Below the pieces are notes generated by a model. The model searched no databases, was not told where the DNA came from, and worked only from the letters and a program-made list of their open reading frames with translations. The translations under genes were made by a program, and so were the position numbers. Shown piece after piece: positions 9,455-19,210 of a stretch of 64,000 bases of DNA (the first letter of the stretch is position 1; each line of letters opens with the position of its first letter). Source of the stretch: an uncultured Odoribacter sp. (lineage in GTDB: Bacteria; Bacteroidota; Bacteroidia; Bacteroidales; Marinifilaceae); contig CAJTPD010000002.1 in NCBI GenBank assembly GCA_910578105.1, positions 145,269-209,268 of the forward strand. The letters run 5' to 3'.

Positions 9455-11257
9455 ATGGCTTTATATGATGAATATCTACGGGAAAAGGTAAATAAATTGC
9501 CTAATAATCCGGGAGTGTATCAATATTTGGATAATTCAGGGGTAATAATTTATATAGGAAAGGCTAAAAATTTAAAAAATAGAGTTTTATCATATTTGAA
9601 TAAAAGTAATCAATCAAATAAAACCAAGATTTTGGTAGATAAAATTGCAGATTTGCAATATATCGTGGTTAATACTGAGCAGGATGCTCTTTTATTAGAA
9701 AATAATCTAATCAAAAAGTATAAACCACGTTATAATATTTTACTGAAAGATGATAAAACTTATCCATGGATTTGCATAAAAAAAGAGCCTTTCCCCCGGG
9801 TTTTTATTACAAGGCGTTATGTGCATGACGGGTCTGAATATTTTGGGCCTTATACTTCCGGGAAATTTGCTCATATTTTGATTAATTTGATAAAATCTCT
9901 TTTTAAATTGAGAAATTGTAATTTAAATTTGAATCAAAGGACTATATATAATCATAAATTCAGAGTGTGTCTGGAGTATCATATCGGAAATTGTCTCGGC
10001 CCATGTATAGGAAAAATTCAGGAAGAGGAATACAATGACTTTATAATTCAAGTCCGAAATATTTTGAAAGGAAATTTATCGTTGGTTATCGAGGTGATGT
10101 CCCGTAAAATGAATTTGTATGCTGATAATTTGCAATTTGAGGAAGCCAATCAAATGAAAGAAGCTTTGGAAGCTGTTCGTAATTACCAGGCTAAGTCTAC
10201 AATTGTGCGGACTTCTATTAATGATACAGATGTATTTTCTTATATTGAAAATGAGAAATATGCTTATATAAATTATCTTAGAATAGTACACGGTGCAGTA
10301 ATACAAGTACATACAATAGAGTTGGAGAAAAAAATAGAAGAAGATAAAGACTCGTTGTTGTCTTTTGCTATTTTGGAAATCCGGCAATTGGTAAATAGTA
10401 ATTCCAAAGAAATTATTGTTCCCTTTTATCCGGATGTTCAATTGGAGGGCGTACAATATGTGATTCCTCAGAAAGGGGATAAGAAACAATTACTTGAATT
10501 GTCTGAACGTAATGTAAACTATTTCAGAATAGATCGTGAAAGACAAAGGAGTTTGAAGAAAGAAGATACCAGTTTTAATGTATTAAAAACTATTAAGATT
10601 GAGCTTAAACTACCTGTTTTACCACACAGGATGGAATGTTTTGATAATTCTAATATTCAAGGTACTAATCCTGTGGCTTCCTGTGTTGTGTTTATTGATG
10701 GAAAACCTGCTAAGCGGGAATATCGCAGGTTTCATGTAAAAACTGTTGTAGGGGCTGATGATTTTGCTTCTATGGAAGAAATTATTTACCGGCGATATAA
10801 CAGGGTATTGAATGAAGGATTGGAATTGCCTGATTTAATTGTGATAGATGGTGGTAAGGGACAATTGCATTCGGCAGTAAATAGTTTGAAAAAATTAGGT
10901 TTATACGGAAAAGTGCCGGTGTTAGGATTGGCAAAACAAATGGAAGAAATTTATTTTCCGGAAGATAAGGAACCTTATTTGTTGGCTAAAAATTCAGTGG
11001 CATTAAAAACATTGATGCATATCAGAGATGAAGCACATCGTTTTGGGATTACCTTTCATAGGAAATTGCGTGAAAAGGCACAAACAAAGAGTATTTTTTC
11101 TGATATAAAAGGTATAGGTGAAAGTTCTGAAATAGCTTTATTACAAGAGTTTAAAACTATTAATAATATTAAAACAAAGTCAATAGAAGAATTGGCTAAG
11201 GTTATAGGAAAAAAAAGGGCGGGAATTGTTTACAATTATTTTCGGGAAAATGAATGA
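9455..11257 (+). CDS. uvrC: Excinuclease ABC subunit C
   Basis: The protein has 600 residues and makes the dual incisions in nucleotide excision repair together with UvrA and UvrB. The N-terminal GIY-YIG nuclease (residues 15-45, GVYQYLDNSG then IYIGKAKNLKNRV) cuts 3' of the lesion. A UVR segment that contacts UvrB lies near 205-240, and the RNase H-like nuclease domain begins near HRMECFDNSNIQGT (about 390). The tail carries the helix-hairpin-helix region (IKGIGESSEIALLQEF). Length and domain order are normal. The gene ends just before a strong bidirectional terminator. Confidence 0.98.
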   Translation: MALYDEYLREKVNKLPNNPGVYQYLDNSGVIIYIGKAKNLKNRVLSYLNKSNQSNKTKILVDKIADLQYIVVNTEQDALLLENNLIKKYKPRYNILLKDDKTYPWICIKKEPFPRVFITRRYVHDGSEYFGPYTSGKFAHILINLIKSLFKLRNCNLNLNQRTIYNHKFRVCLEYHIGNCLGPCIGKIQEEEYNDFIIQVRNILKGNLSLVIEVMSRKMNLYADNLQFEEANQMKEALEAVRNYQAKSTIVRTSINDTDVFSYIENEKYAYINYLRIVHGAVIQVHTIELEKKIEEDKDSLLSFAILEIRQLVNSNSKEIIVPFYPDVQLEGVQYVIPQKGDKKQLLELSERNVNYFRIDRERQRSLKKEDTSFNVLKTIKIELKLPVLPHRMECFDNSNIQGTNPVASCVVFIDGKPAKREYRRFHVKTVVGADDFASMEEIIYRRYNRVLNEGLELPDLIVIDGGKGQLHSAVNSLKKLGLYGKVPVLGLAKQMEEIYFPEDKEPYLLAKNSVALKTLMHIRDEAHRFGITFHRKLREKAQTKSIFSDIKGIGESSEIALLQEFKTINNIKTKSIEELAKVIGKKRAGIVYNYFRENE

Positions 11258-11267
11258 GTGTCAAAAA

Positions 11268-11306
11268 AATGGGCACCGGTCATGAAACTAAAAGCCGGTG
11301 CCCATT
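11268..11306. terminator. Bidirectional intrinsic terminator between uvrC and S41 protease gene
   Basis: A perfect 12-bp GC-rich stem (AATGGGCACCGG at 11268-11279 pairing with 11295-11306) encloses a 15-nt loop. A run of seven A residues precedes the hairpin, serving as the U-tract for minus-strand transcripts, and a T-rich stretch follows for plus-strand ones. It sits between convergent genes ending at 11257 (+) and 11325 (-). Confidence 0.88.
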
Positions 11307-11324
11307 GGTTATTTTCCATTTTTG

Positions 11325-12971
11325 TTACTTCAGAATCTTTTGGTATTCATCTTTATTGGCTAATATTTCTACTGCTTTATCGATTTCTTTATCGTGTTTC
11401 ATTTTGTATTCAATAACTCCTTCCAGATAATAATAACGTTGAATAAATTGTTCTGTCAAAAAGGATTTTATTTCATTTTGAAATAGATTCATATCCCGGT
11501 CTATTGAATGGGCAAATTCTTTTTGCAGTTTTTCGATTTCTTTTTTTGTGTTATCAAAATATTTTTCAGTTTTTGCTGTTTTTATCAGTTTTTCCAACAT
11601 TTGTTGTGATTCTGTTTCGTAGCTGAATTTCTTTTCTTTCAGGTATTGTTTGAATTCGTTGTATACATCATCTGATAACTTAAAATCTTTTATAGGGGCA
11701 ACTTCCGGATGCCGAAGGGCATAATTATTTACGAAATCAAATGTAATATCTTGTATTACAAGCTCTTGAGTAATTTTTGCTATCTCTTCAGCTTCTATTG
11801 TTATATCCGGGGAAATGCCTCCTCCGTCATATACTTTTCTGCCGTTTTTAGTAGAATATTCAGTAATCAGAGAATCAGGAACTTTACCTACACTACCGTC
11901 TGCATTCCGGTGGGAGTAATCCAATGCCTGAATGCATCTTCCGCTGGGGATATAATATTTTGCTGTAGTTACCTTTAATTTTGTATTGTAGGCTAAATCG
12001 CGTACTGTTTGGACCAATCCCTTTCCAAACGACCGTTCGCCGATTAAAACGGCTCTATCGAGGTCTTGAAGTGCTCCTGATACAATTTCCGAAGCGGAAG
12101 CAGATCCGCGGTCTATCAGTACAGCCAGGGGCATATCAGGTGCAATCGGATTTTTGTCGGCGTTGTATTCTTTGTCCCATTGTTTTACTTTTCCTTTGGT
12201 ACTGACGACTTTCGAATTTTTAGGCACAAAATAATTTACAATTTCAACGGCTTGGTCCAGTAATCCGCCTGTATTACCCCGAAGATCCAGAATCATGGAT
12301 TTTGCACCTTTATTTTTCAGGTCGATGAGTGCAGTCCGAACGTCATTAGCGGATTTATCGGTGAAGCTGGTTAGGTAAATATAACCCGTACTGTCATTAA
12401 CTAATCCGTAAAAAGGTACGCTTGGTATTTGTATTTTTTCGCGTATCGCTTTCTTTTCTAAAGGTTTATCCTGATATTCCCGTTGTACTTTTATGGTAAT
12501 TTCTTTGCCAGGTTGTCCTTTTAACATAGTGCTGACATCGTCAGTGTTTTTTCCTTTGGTAGAATTTCCGTCAATAGACAGAATAATGTCTCCGGGAAGG
12601 AGTCCTGCTTTAGCTGCCGGGGAGTTTTTATAAGGTTCGCGGATAATGACTTTATCGCCTTTTTTACTAATAATGGAACCAATACCGGCATATTCTCCTG
12701 TAGTCATCAGTTTCACATCTTCCATTTCGGATTCAGGATAATAAACGGTGTATGGGTCCAAGGATTTCAGCATAGCTTTTATGCTGGTAGTTACAAGGTC
12801 TCCCGGGTTAATTTCATCCACATAGAACATATTTATATCCCGGAACAGGGTGGCATAAATGTTCAGATGTTTGCTGATTTCAAAACTTTTGTCATCAGTT
12901 TTCAAGGCGGTTAGTCCGCAGGTAAAAACAATCGCAATGATTGTAATGAATAAAATTCTTTTCGTTTTCAT
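11325..12971 (-). CDS. S41 family C-terminal processing peptidase (CtpA/Prc-like)
   Basis: The protein has 548 residues: an N-terminal export signal or membrane anchor (residues 5-22), a PDZ domain (about 90-170) and the S41 tail-specific protease domain. The Ser cluster SASASE lies at 290-295 and the catalytic Lys in SFGKG at about 317, so the Ser-Lys dyad is intact. A helical C-terminal extension follows. Such enzymes clip C-termini of periplasmic proteins. A second S41 protease of similar size is encoded near 58-59.5 kb and is a diverged paralogue, not a recent copy. The gene ends at the shared terminator with uvrC; the upstream 125 bp before yidD shows no clear promoter. Confidence 0.93.
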   Translation of the reverse strand: MKTKRILFITIIAIVFTCGLTALKTDDKSFEISKHLNIYATLFRDINMFYVDEINPGDLVTTSIKAMLKSLDPYTVYYPESEMEDVKLMTTGEYAGIGSIISKKGDKVIIREPYKNSPAAKAGLLPGDIILSIDGNSTKGKNTDDVSTMLKGQPGKEITIKVQREYQDKPLEKKAIREKIQIPSVPFYGLVNDSTGYIYLTSFTDKSANDVRTALIDLKNKGAKSMILDLRGNTGGLLDQAVEIVNYFVPKNSKVVSTKGKVKQWDKEYNADKNPIAPDMPLAVLIDRGSASASEIVSGALQDLDRAVLIGERSFGKGLVQTVRDLAYNTKLKVTTAKYYIPSGRCIQALDYSHRNADGSVGKVPDSLITEYSTKNGRKVYDGGGISPDITIEAEEIAKITQELVIQDITFDFVNNYALRHPEVAPIKDFKLSDDVYNEFKQYLKEKKFSYETESQQMLEKLIKTAKTEKYFDNTKKEIEKLQKEFAHSIDRDMNLFQNEIKSFLTEQFIQRYYYLEGVIEYKMKHDKEIDKAVEILANKDEYQKILK

Positions 12972-13096
12972 TTATTTGTTGGTTACTTATTTTATCCTTT
13001 CATATTTTAGTTAACGAAAATACAGTTTATTATTGAAAATGGAAAATGAAGCGTTTAAAATTAGCATATTCTTGCAGGTGTTGATTTTATTTAAGG

Positions 13097-13327
13097 TCAG
13101 GGAACCGGGTCATATCCGCTACCTCCCCACGGATGGCAGCGAAATAATCTTTTAATGGTTAACCATAATCCTTTAAACGGACCGTATTTACATATAGCTT
13201 CTATTGCATATTGTGAACAGGTCGGTATGTACCGGCATGTGGCTGGTTTAAGAGGAGATATGCTGTATTGGTAGAATTTTATTAAAATAAGCAATAAATA
13301 GCTGAGAATACGTTTTATATATTTCAT
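13097..13327 (-). CDS. yidD: Membrane protein insertion efficiency factor YidD
   Basis: This 76-residue protein has the typical YidD pattern: an N-terminal amphipathic or membrane helix (about 4-20) ending in YQYSISPL, then PATCRYIPTCSQYAIEAI with the conserved cysteines, and a C-terminal CHPWGGSGYDPVP. YidD assists YidC in inserting inner-membrane proteins. It lies 13 nt downstream of rnpA on the same strand, the near-universal rnpA-yidD arrangement. No yidC gene is present here. Confidence 0.96.
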   Translation of the reverse strand: MKYIKRILSYLLLILIKFYQYSISPLKPATCRYIPTCSQYAIEAICKYGPFKGLWLTIKRLFRCHPWGGSGYDPVP

Positions 13328-13340
13328 GCTATTGAGAAAA

Positions 13341-13727
13341 TTATGAAGCTGGTGAAAGTAAAGTTAATATTTTTTGCATGGAACTTTTTACAGCTTTTTC
13401 TGTTTTAGAATAAGTAGGGAGGTTATCGTCCAAATAGATAAAAAGAATATCGACAGTCTGTCCTTTGACCATTTTGTTGTAGAATTCAGTTTTATTTAAC
13501 CGGAAAGCCTCACGGGTAAGCCGTTTAACCCGATTTCGTTTTACTGCCCGTTTGAATTTTTTCTTGCTGACACTAATAGCAATTCGTGTCGGAAATTCAT
13601 TGGGTTGGGAAGATTCTTTGAAAAGAACACGAAAAGGATATTTCACAAAGCTGCATTTTGAAATTAGCAGTTCATCTATCAGTTTCTTGCTGCATAAACG
13701 TTCTGATTTGCTGAGTGAATACATCAT
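13341..13727 (-). CDS. rnpA: Ribonuclease P protein component
   Basis: The protein has 128 residues and is the small basic subunit of RNase P, which trims 5' leaders from pre-tRNAs. The conserved RNR motif appears as KRAVKRNRVKRLTREAFR (about residues 57-75), preceded by ISVSKKKFK. Its order hemD - rnpA - yidD is the Bacteroidetes arrangement rather than the rpmH-linked one seen in many other phyla; no rpmH is found next to it. Start could be the first or the second of two adjacent ATGs. Confidence 0.95.
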   Translation of the reverse strand: MMYSLSKSERLCSKKLIDELLISKCSFVKYPFRVLFKESSQPNEFPTRIAISVSKKKFKRAVKRNRVKRLTREAFRLNKTEFYNKMVKGQTVDILFIYLDDNLPTYSKTEKAVKSSMQKILTLLSPAS

Positions 13728-13836
13728 CAGGAACTTTAGTTTGAGAATCAGGAGTTTTTCAGACTTTTACTGTCAAGTCCCGGAAACTGCTTATCCGGCC
13801 AAAAATGCTTTCCATACGGTCTCTTTTCAAATTATT

Positions 13837-14592
13837 TTATTTTTTTTCTTTGTTATAACGTTTAATAAATTCCTCCAGAGCCATAGTCATAGAAGGGCAT
13901 TGAGGAGTGGGTGCTTTTATGTCCAACCGCAATCCGGCTTCTTCTACAGCAATGGCAGTGGCAGGACCAAATGCGGCTATAACAGTGGTGTCCTGAACAA
14001 AATCAGGGAAATTCTGGAATAACGATTTTATTCCGGATGGGGTGTAAAAAGCAATAATATCGTATTCTTTCAGGTTTTTAATATCGCTCAAATCACTAGC
14101 GACAGTTTTATACAGAATAGCTTTTGTATATTTCAGATGAAGCTGTTCCAATAAACCCGGGATATTTTCTTTGTGGATGTCTGAAAGTGGAACCAAAAAA
14201 TTTTCTGTTTTATGTTTTAACAGAATTTTTGTCATATCATCCATTTTCTTGTCTCCGTAAAAAATTTTTCTTTTTCGGTAGACAATATATTTTTGCAAAT
14301 AAAATGCTGTTGCTTCTGAAATACAGAAATATTTCATAGTGTCCGGAACAGTGATACGTAATTCCTGACAGATTCTGAAAAAATGGTCAATAGCAGTACG
14401 ACTTGTAAATATAATGGCAGTATGTTCCAGAATATTAATTCTTTCTTGCCGGAATTCTTTTGCTGTTACTCCTTCAACTTTTATAAAAGGCCGGAATTCT
14501 AATTTCAAGCTGTATTTTTCAGCTAATTCTGAATAAGGAGATTTTTCGGTAACAGGCTGTGGTTGTGATACGAGTATCTTTTTTATCTTCAA
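13837..14592 (-). CDS. hemD: Uroporphyrinogen-III synthase
   Basis: The protein has 251 residues and two alternating alpha/beta halves, the HemD fold. It closes hydroxymethylbilane with inversion of ring D to give uroporphyrinogen III for haem and corrinoid synthesis. Recognisable HemD segments include FTSRTAIDHFF near residue 65, FYTPSGIKSLF near 185 and IAAFGPATAIAVEEAG near 205. The family is weakly conserved, so the call relies on these and on position next to the DUF4271 gene and rnpA, as in other Bacteroidetes. The 109 bp to rnpA contain no visible gene. Confidence 0.88.
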   Translation of the reverse strand: MKIKKILVSQPQPVTEKSPYSELAEKYSLKLEFRPFIKVEGVTAKEFRQERINILEHTAIIFTSRTAIDHFFRICQELRITVPDTMKYFCISEATAFYLQKYIVYRKRKIFYGDKKMDDMTKILLKHKTENFLVPLSDIHKENIPGLLEQLHLKYTKAILYKTVASDLSDIKNLKEYDIIAFYTPSGIKSLFQNFPDFVQDTTVIAAFGPATAIAVEEAGLRLDIKAPTPQCPSMTMALEEFIKRYNKEKK

Positions 14593-14620
14593 AGCTGTAA
14601 AGTTTTAAATTATACCCATT

Positions 14621-15385
14621 TTATACCACGACCTTATACAACACAAGCAGTGGTATGATTTCGAAGGCACAAAGGTACAAAATCATATATAAAATTGAAA
14701 CCCTATGGATGAATAATATTTCAATCCACCTGATACTTTTAACAATCATCAGCAATCCTAAACTAAATATAACTATCTTTATCAGAGGTATGATAGCGAA
14801 ACTTTTAACAAAGAACAAAGAAATAACAAAAGGAGATATTAACAAGCCTATGATAATATGGAAAGTCCAGATATTGACAATAATTTCATGGGCAATATTT
14901 TTGGCATTAAAAGTCCATCCCAATATATTTACAATGATAAGTAAAATGAAATGATAAATAAAAAAGCCGATAAAATAATAAATTGTATTTATAGTCAGAA
15001 AATTCTCGTAAATGATAAAAGAGATACAGCCGGCAAGGATTGAAAATGAAAGACATAAGGATAAAATATAGCAAATGAGGTTTGAAGAAATGCCTTCATT
15101 CAGAATAATCTCCGCTTTTTTTCTTTTGATTAGAACATTTAATAAATTGAAAAATAAATCTTTTCCTCGTAAACGGATGAAAGCAAAAATAATCATAAAA
15201 CCGGTCGTATACAGGAGATCGCCGATCAAATCAGTGTTGGTGGATAGCTTGCTGTAAGGTAAATTGCTTTGAACGAGGGGGTATATTTCAAACATAGTAG
15301 TATCTGTTTCTGTGTTGTCTGTGACAGGGCAGAAGCAGATATCACTAGATTCAGAAGGAGAAAATGTTATATTTGTATTTGGCAT
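14621..15385 (-). CDS. DUF4271-type integral membrane protein
   Basis: About 254 residues with a short N-terminal soluble part and several hydrophobic helices (clusters near residues 60-75, 100-125, 130-155, 175-200 and 230-250). This matches the DUF4271 family, a Bacteroidetes membrane protein of unknown function placed beside hemD. An in-frame ATG at 15418, preceded by AGAAGG, would give 265 residues but would overlap the PorP/SprF-type gene by 68 nt; the ATG at 15385 overlaps it by 35 nt and was chosen with low certainty. No catalytic motif is visible. Confidence 0.75.
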   Translation of the reverse strand: MPNTNITFSPSESSDICFCPVTDNTETDTTMFEIYPLVQSNLPYSKLSTNTDLIGDLLYTTGFMIIFAFIRLRGKDLFFNLLNVLIKRKKAEIILNEGISSNLICYILSLCLSFSILAGCISFIIYENFLTINTIYYFIGFFIYHFILLIIVNILGWTFNAKNIAHEIIVNIWTFHIIIGLLISPFVISLFFVKSFAIIPLIKIVIFSLGLLMIVKSIRWIEILFIHRVSILYMILYLCAFEIIPLLVLYKVVV

Positions 15386-16415
15386 TGAATTTATATGCGA
15401 TGTTGAGACTGATTTCATGTGAACCTTCTGTGGTTTTTACCAGATTTCCGAGTGACATATCGTAGGAGTAGGCTAAACGGTATTCCACTCTTTTCCGGGG
15501 TGAATTTAGCTTTAATCCCAATTTAAATACGATTGCTTTATAATTTTCGTTTGAACTGTTTAATAATTGAGAACTGTACCATATACCTCCGAATAGAGGG
15601 TCTGTTGTAACATCAGCTCCAAATACAAAATTATTGAAAGAGGAGGAAGACATGATTTTTTCTCCTCTGTTTTCAAATAACAGGCCCGGACATACATAAA
15701 GACTGCTTTTTTTATCCAGACTATATAACAATGTACGGATGTAACTTTGCCATTGCAGACTGATTTTTATGGGCATACGCGCTTTTTCCTCAATGAAATT
15801 GTCTTTAGGACGGGTAAAATGATTAACAGAAAATCCGATATAATTGTGCATAAATTCACGATAATGGCGTTCCCAGGGAACATACACCATAACTCCGGTA
15901 CTAAAATCCCAGTAATTTTGTTTTTCATTTACCTCAGTAGGAGTTATAACAGGAATAATATTCCCGTATATTTCATGAAGGTTACCGGAATAAATGTATT
16001 TATTGAAATTCAGTCGTTTGTCGTTGTAACTTCCTTTTATTCCCAATTGAAAATAAATGTTTTTTTCTTTATTGAAATAGCCCCGCCAGGAGTAAGATAA
16101 ACCGGCACTATTGAATTTTATGAATCCACCTCCTTCATCGCTGGAAATGGCATAAAGTCCAAAGCCGTAACTGTTGTATGTTTTCATATCCAGTGAGAGA
16201 TGAATAGTAGAAAAATTTCCCGGAAATTTTGGCCATAATTTTCTGTAAGTCAGCAAACCATTTAATTCTCCTTCTTTTAGTCCTGTGAAAGCTGGATTAT
16301 AATAAGTCCGGTTTTCCCAGTATTGAGAGAAAGTATTATCTTGTGCAGATACAGTCTGAGATAGTACAAAAAACAACACATAGAACAAAATTCTATTTGG
16401 AGCAGAAATTTGCAT
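15351..16415 (-). CDS. PorP/SprF family outer-membrane protein
   Basis: About 354 residues with a signal peptide ending VSAQ (residues 1-24 from the chosen ATG). The segment FSQYWENRTYYNPAFTGL is the hallmark of the PorP/SprF family, whose members are outer-membrane beta-barrel-like proteins linked to type IX secretion and gliding in Bacteroidetes. The rest is rich in alternating aromatic/polar strands. An ATG at 16469 would add 18 residues before a good signal peptide, so 16415 is preferred. No other type IX genes are nearby, and many family members are not part of the core secretion machine. It lies 74 nt downstream of polA. Confidence 0.88.
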   Translation of the reverse strand: MQISAPNRILFYVLFFVLSQTVSAQDNTFSQYWENRTYYNPAFTGLKEGELNGLLTYRKLWPKFPGNFSTIHLSLDMKTYNSYGFGLYAISSDEGGGFIKFNSAGLSYSWRGYFNKEKNIYFQLGIKGSYNDKRLNFNKYIYSGNLHEIYGNIIPVITPTEVNEKQNYWDFSTGVMVYVPWERHYREFMHNYIGFSVNHFTRPKDNFIEEKARMPIKISLQWQSYIRTLLYSLDKKSSLYVCPGLLFENRGEKIMSSSSFNNFVFGADVTTDPLFGGIWYSSQLLNSSNENYKAIVFKLGLKLNSPRKRVEYRLAYSYDMSLGNLVKTTEGSHEISLNIAYKFNAKYKYNIFSF

Positions 16416-16489
16416 ATGATTTGGATTGAAATTTGGTGCAATTATAAAAAAAAAGCTACTTATTAACAAGTTTTAATCAAAATATGCCC

Positions 16490-19177
16490 TTAGTGAGCTT
16501 CATACCAGTTCTCTCCGAAACCTGTACTTACAGTCAATGGTACAGAGAGTTTAACGATATGTTCCATGCAGTCAACAACAAGTTTTTTTAACAGATTTTG
16601 TTCTGACTTGTGGCATTTGAAATTGAGTTCATCGTGTACTTGAATAATCATTCTGGACAGTAGGTTTTCTTCTTGAATACGTTTATTGATACATATCATG
16701 GCCATTTTTATAATATCTGCTGCTGAGCCTTGAATGGGTGCATTTATAGCATTCCTTTCAGCCATGCCTCTGACGACAGCGTTCCGTGAGTTTATATCAC
16801 GCAGATAGCGTCGCCGGCCCATGATTGTTTCAACATATTCTTTTTTCCGCGCTTTTTCAACGGATTCCTCCATGTATTTTTTGACTCCCGGATAGAGTTC
16901 GAAGTAACCTTCAATCAGTTCTTTTCCTTCTTTCCGACTGATGTGTAAACGTTCTGCCAATCCCCAGGCTGAAATTCCGTAGATAATGCCGAAATTAGCT
17001 GTTTTTGCCCGTCGGCGCATTTCGGTTGTAACTTCTTCCAGAGGAACGTGGTATATCTTTGAGGCTGTTGCTGTATGTACGTCTATATTATGATTAAAGG
17101 CATTAATTAATTCTTTATCCTGGCTGAGATGGGCCATTAAGCGGAGTTCTACCTGAGAGTAGTCGGCAGAAAAGAAGACATAGTTATTGTCACCAGTTAC
17201 GAAAGCTTTCCGAATTTCGCGTCCTTCTTCGGTCCGGATAGGAATGTTTTGTAAATTTGGATTCAGGCTGCTTAATCTTCCTGTTGCTGCTTCTGATTGA
17301 TTAAAATGGGTATGAATCTTGTCTGTCGCAGGGTCAATAAAAGCCGGAAGGGCTTCTGCATAAGTTGTCAGTAATTTTTTCAAACCGCGGTAATCCAATA
17401 TTTTATTAATAATCGGATGTTCATCTTCTAGTTTTATTAATACTTGTTCAGAGGTACTGTATTGGCCTGATTTGGTCTTTTTGTGATTGCTGTCTATTTT
17501 TAGCTTGTCGAATAGAATTTCACCCAATTGTTTTGGAGAACTAATGTTGAATTCTTCGTTGGCGAGTGTATATATTTCTTTTTCAATAATTTCTGTCCGG
17601 ATTTTTAATTTATCGGAAATTTTTTTCAGTTCGTTACAGTTGATACTGACTCCTTCATATTCCATATTAGCCAGAACAAATACCAATGGCATTTCGATGT
17701 CGTTGTAAAGGGATAACAGACCAGTTTGTTGCAAATCAATGGAAAGTTTTTCGTAAAGCTGGAAAATGATATCTGTTTTTTCCGTAAAATCATTGTTTTC
17801 TGTAGTTTCTTCATCGAATTGTAAAGTGAGTTGCTGATTTTCTTTTTTGATGCCGGCAAGTTTATAATTCAGATATTCCAATGCAATCCGGCTTAGTTCA
17901 TGCGACATATCCGGATGCAGGACATAATGTGCTATTTTGATATCAAAGATTTTGTTTTTCAATTGTATGCCTGCTCTTTTTAACCAGATAATATCGTCTT
18001 TTACATCGGCAGATATCAGTATTTTGTTCCTATTTTCAAATATAGGTTTGAATTGTAAAATGATTTCCTGCGCTTGTTCTTTATTGCCGGGAAGATTGAT
18101 ATAGCTGACTTCGTGGGTAGCAAGCGAAAAGCAAAGGTGAGTCGGCCAGGCGTTGTATAGAGTGCCGTATTGGAATGCTACATATAAAGCAAAAGTATCT
18201 GTTTGTTCCAATTCTTTTAATAATTCGGGAATATCTTTTGAGCGGTCTGTGTAGTTGACTTTTATATCGGACAGTTTTTCTGTTTTATCTTCTTCTTCTT
18301 CAGTATTTAATACGCGGCGGGTGAGGGAAAATAATTCCAATTCCTTGAAAATAGGTTCCAGAATTGCTACATCAATGTGTTGTTTTTCCAGTTTTTCAGG
18401 GGTGATATCAGTGGGGACTTCCGTACAAATGGTTACCAAGGTACGGGATAAATGTACGGTAGGTTGACAATCCAGCAGGTTTTGACGTTGTTTTCCTTTC
18501 AGTTCGTCGATATGGGCATATATTCCGTCGATATCCCCATATTTATAGACTAAGGAAGCTGCACTTTTTGGACCAATGCCTGAACACCCCGGTACATTAT
18601 CAGCAGTATCTCCCATCAGCCCTAAAATATCGATTACCTGGTCTACCCGCTCGATTCCGAAATGGTCTAATACTTCAGGAATCCCCCATACTTCTGATTT
18701 ATTTCCGGAACGCCCGGGTTTGTACATGAAGATTTTTTCGCTGACAATTTGTGCATAGTCTTTGTCAGGAGTAATCATATAAACTGTATAACCCTCTTTC
18801 TCTGCTTTTTTGGCTAGTGTTCCGATTAAATCATCTGCTTCATATCCCGGAGCATCAATACAGGAAATTCCTAATCCTGTAATGATTTTTTTGATGTAAG
18901 GGATGGATTTTTTTAAGTCTTCAGGCATCGGAGGGCGTTGGGCTTTGTAAGGGGCATACATTTCATGCCGGAAAGTCGGGCCTTCCGGGTCAAAGACAAC
19001 TGCTATATGCGTGGGCTTTTCCAATTCCAGTAATTCCAATAAAAAATTGCAGAAGCCAAAGGTAGCTGAGGTATTAATACCTGTTGTGGTTATCCTCGGA
19101 TTATTAATAAATGCGTAATAAGAACGGTATATCAGCGCATAAGCGTCCAGCAGAAATAAAATTTTTGGCTCAGACAT
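16490..19177 (-). CDS. polA: DNA polymerase I with degenerate 3'-5' exonuclease
   Basis: From the ATG at 19177 the protein has 895 residues, typical for Pol I. The N-terminal 5'-3' exonuclease begins FLLDAYALIYRSYYAF and is followed by an H3TH region. The polymerase motifs are intact: DYSQVELR (A), RRRAKTANFGIIYG (B) and VHDE (C). In the middle domain the proofreading motif I (DTE in active enzymes) reads ALYVAF, and the motif III tyrosine/aspartate positions are altered, so 3'-5' exonuclease activity is probably lost. An upstream in-frame ATG at 19297 would add 40 unrelated residues across a promoter box and was rejected. Confidence 0.96.
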   Translation of the reverse strand: MSEPKILFLLDAYALIYRSYYAFINNPRITTTGINTSATFGFCNFLLELLELEKPTHIAVVFDPEGPTFRHEMYAPYKAQRPPMPEDLKKSIPYIKKIITGLGISCIDAPGYEADDLIGTLAKKAEKEGYTVYMITPDKDYAQIVSEKIFMYKPGRSGNKSEVWGIPEVLDHFGIERVDQVIDILGLMGDTADNVPGCSGIGPKSAASLVYKYGDIDGIYAHIDELKGKQRQNLLDCQPTVHLSRTLVTICTEVPTDITPEKLEKQHIDVAILEPIFKELELFSLTRRVLNTEEEEDKTEKLSDIKVNYTDRSKDIPELLKELEQTDTFALYVAFQYGTLYNAWPTHLCFSLATHEVSYINLPGNKEQAQEIILQFKPIFENRNKILISADVKDDIIWLKRAGIQLKNKIFDIKIAHYVLHPDMSHELSRIALEYLNYKLAGIKKENQQLTLQFDEETTENNDFTEKTDIIFQLYEKLSIDLQQTGLLSLYNDIEMPLVFVLANMEYEGVSINCNELKKISDKLKIRTEIIEKEIYTLANEEFNISSPKQLGEILFDKLKIDSNHKKTKSGQYSTSEQVLIKLEDEHPIINKILDYRGLKKLLTTYAEALPAFIDPATDKIHTHFNQSEAATGRLSSLNPNLQNIPIRTEEGREIRKAFVTGDNNYVFFSADYSQVELRLMAHLSQDKELINAFNHNIDVHTATASKIYHVPLEEVTTEMRRRAKTANFGIIYGISAWGLAERLHISRKEGKELIEGYFELYPGVKKYMEESVEKARKKEYVETIMGRRRYLRDINSRNAVVRGMAERNAINAPIQGSAADIIKMAMICINKRIQEENLLSRMIIQVHDELNFKCHKSEQNLLKKLVVDCMEHIVKLSVPLTVSTGFGENWYEAH

Positions 19178-19202
19178 GATTTTAACTTTGTATATGTTTC
19201 GG

Positions 19203-19210
19203 CAAAGATA
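19203..19210 (-). promoter_or_regulatory. Putative -7 box for polA
   Basis: On the minus strand the sequence is TATCTTTG, matching the Bacteroidetes -7 consensus TAnnTTTG. It ends 25 nt before the chosen polA ATG at 19177. No good -33 TTTG is visible at 19-21 nt spacing. It supports the shorter polA start. Confidence 0.45.

Noticed and set aside
11325..12971. The two S41 proteases as a recent duplication or one as a pseudogene
   Set aside because: Both have intact catalytic residues and full length, and they differ widely in sequence, so they are old paralogues.
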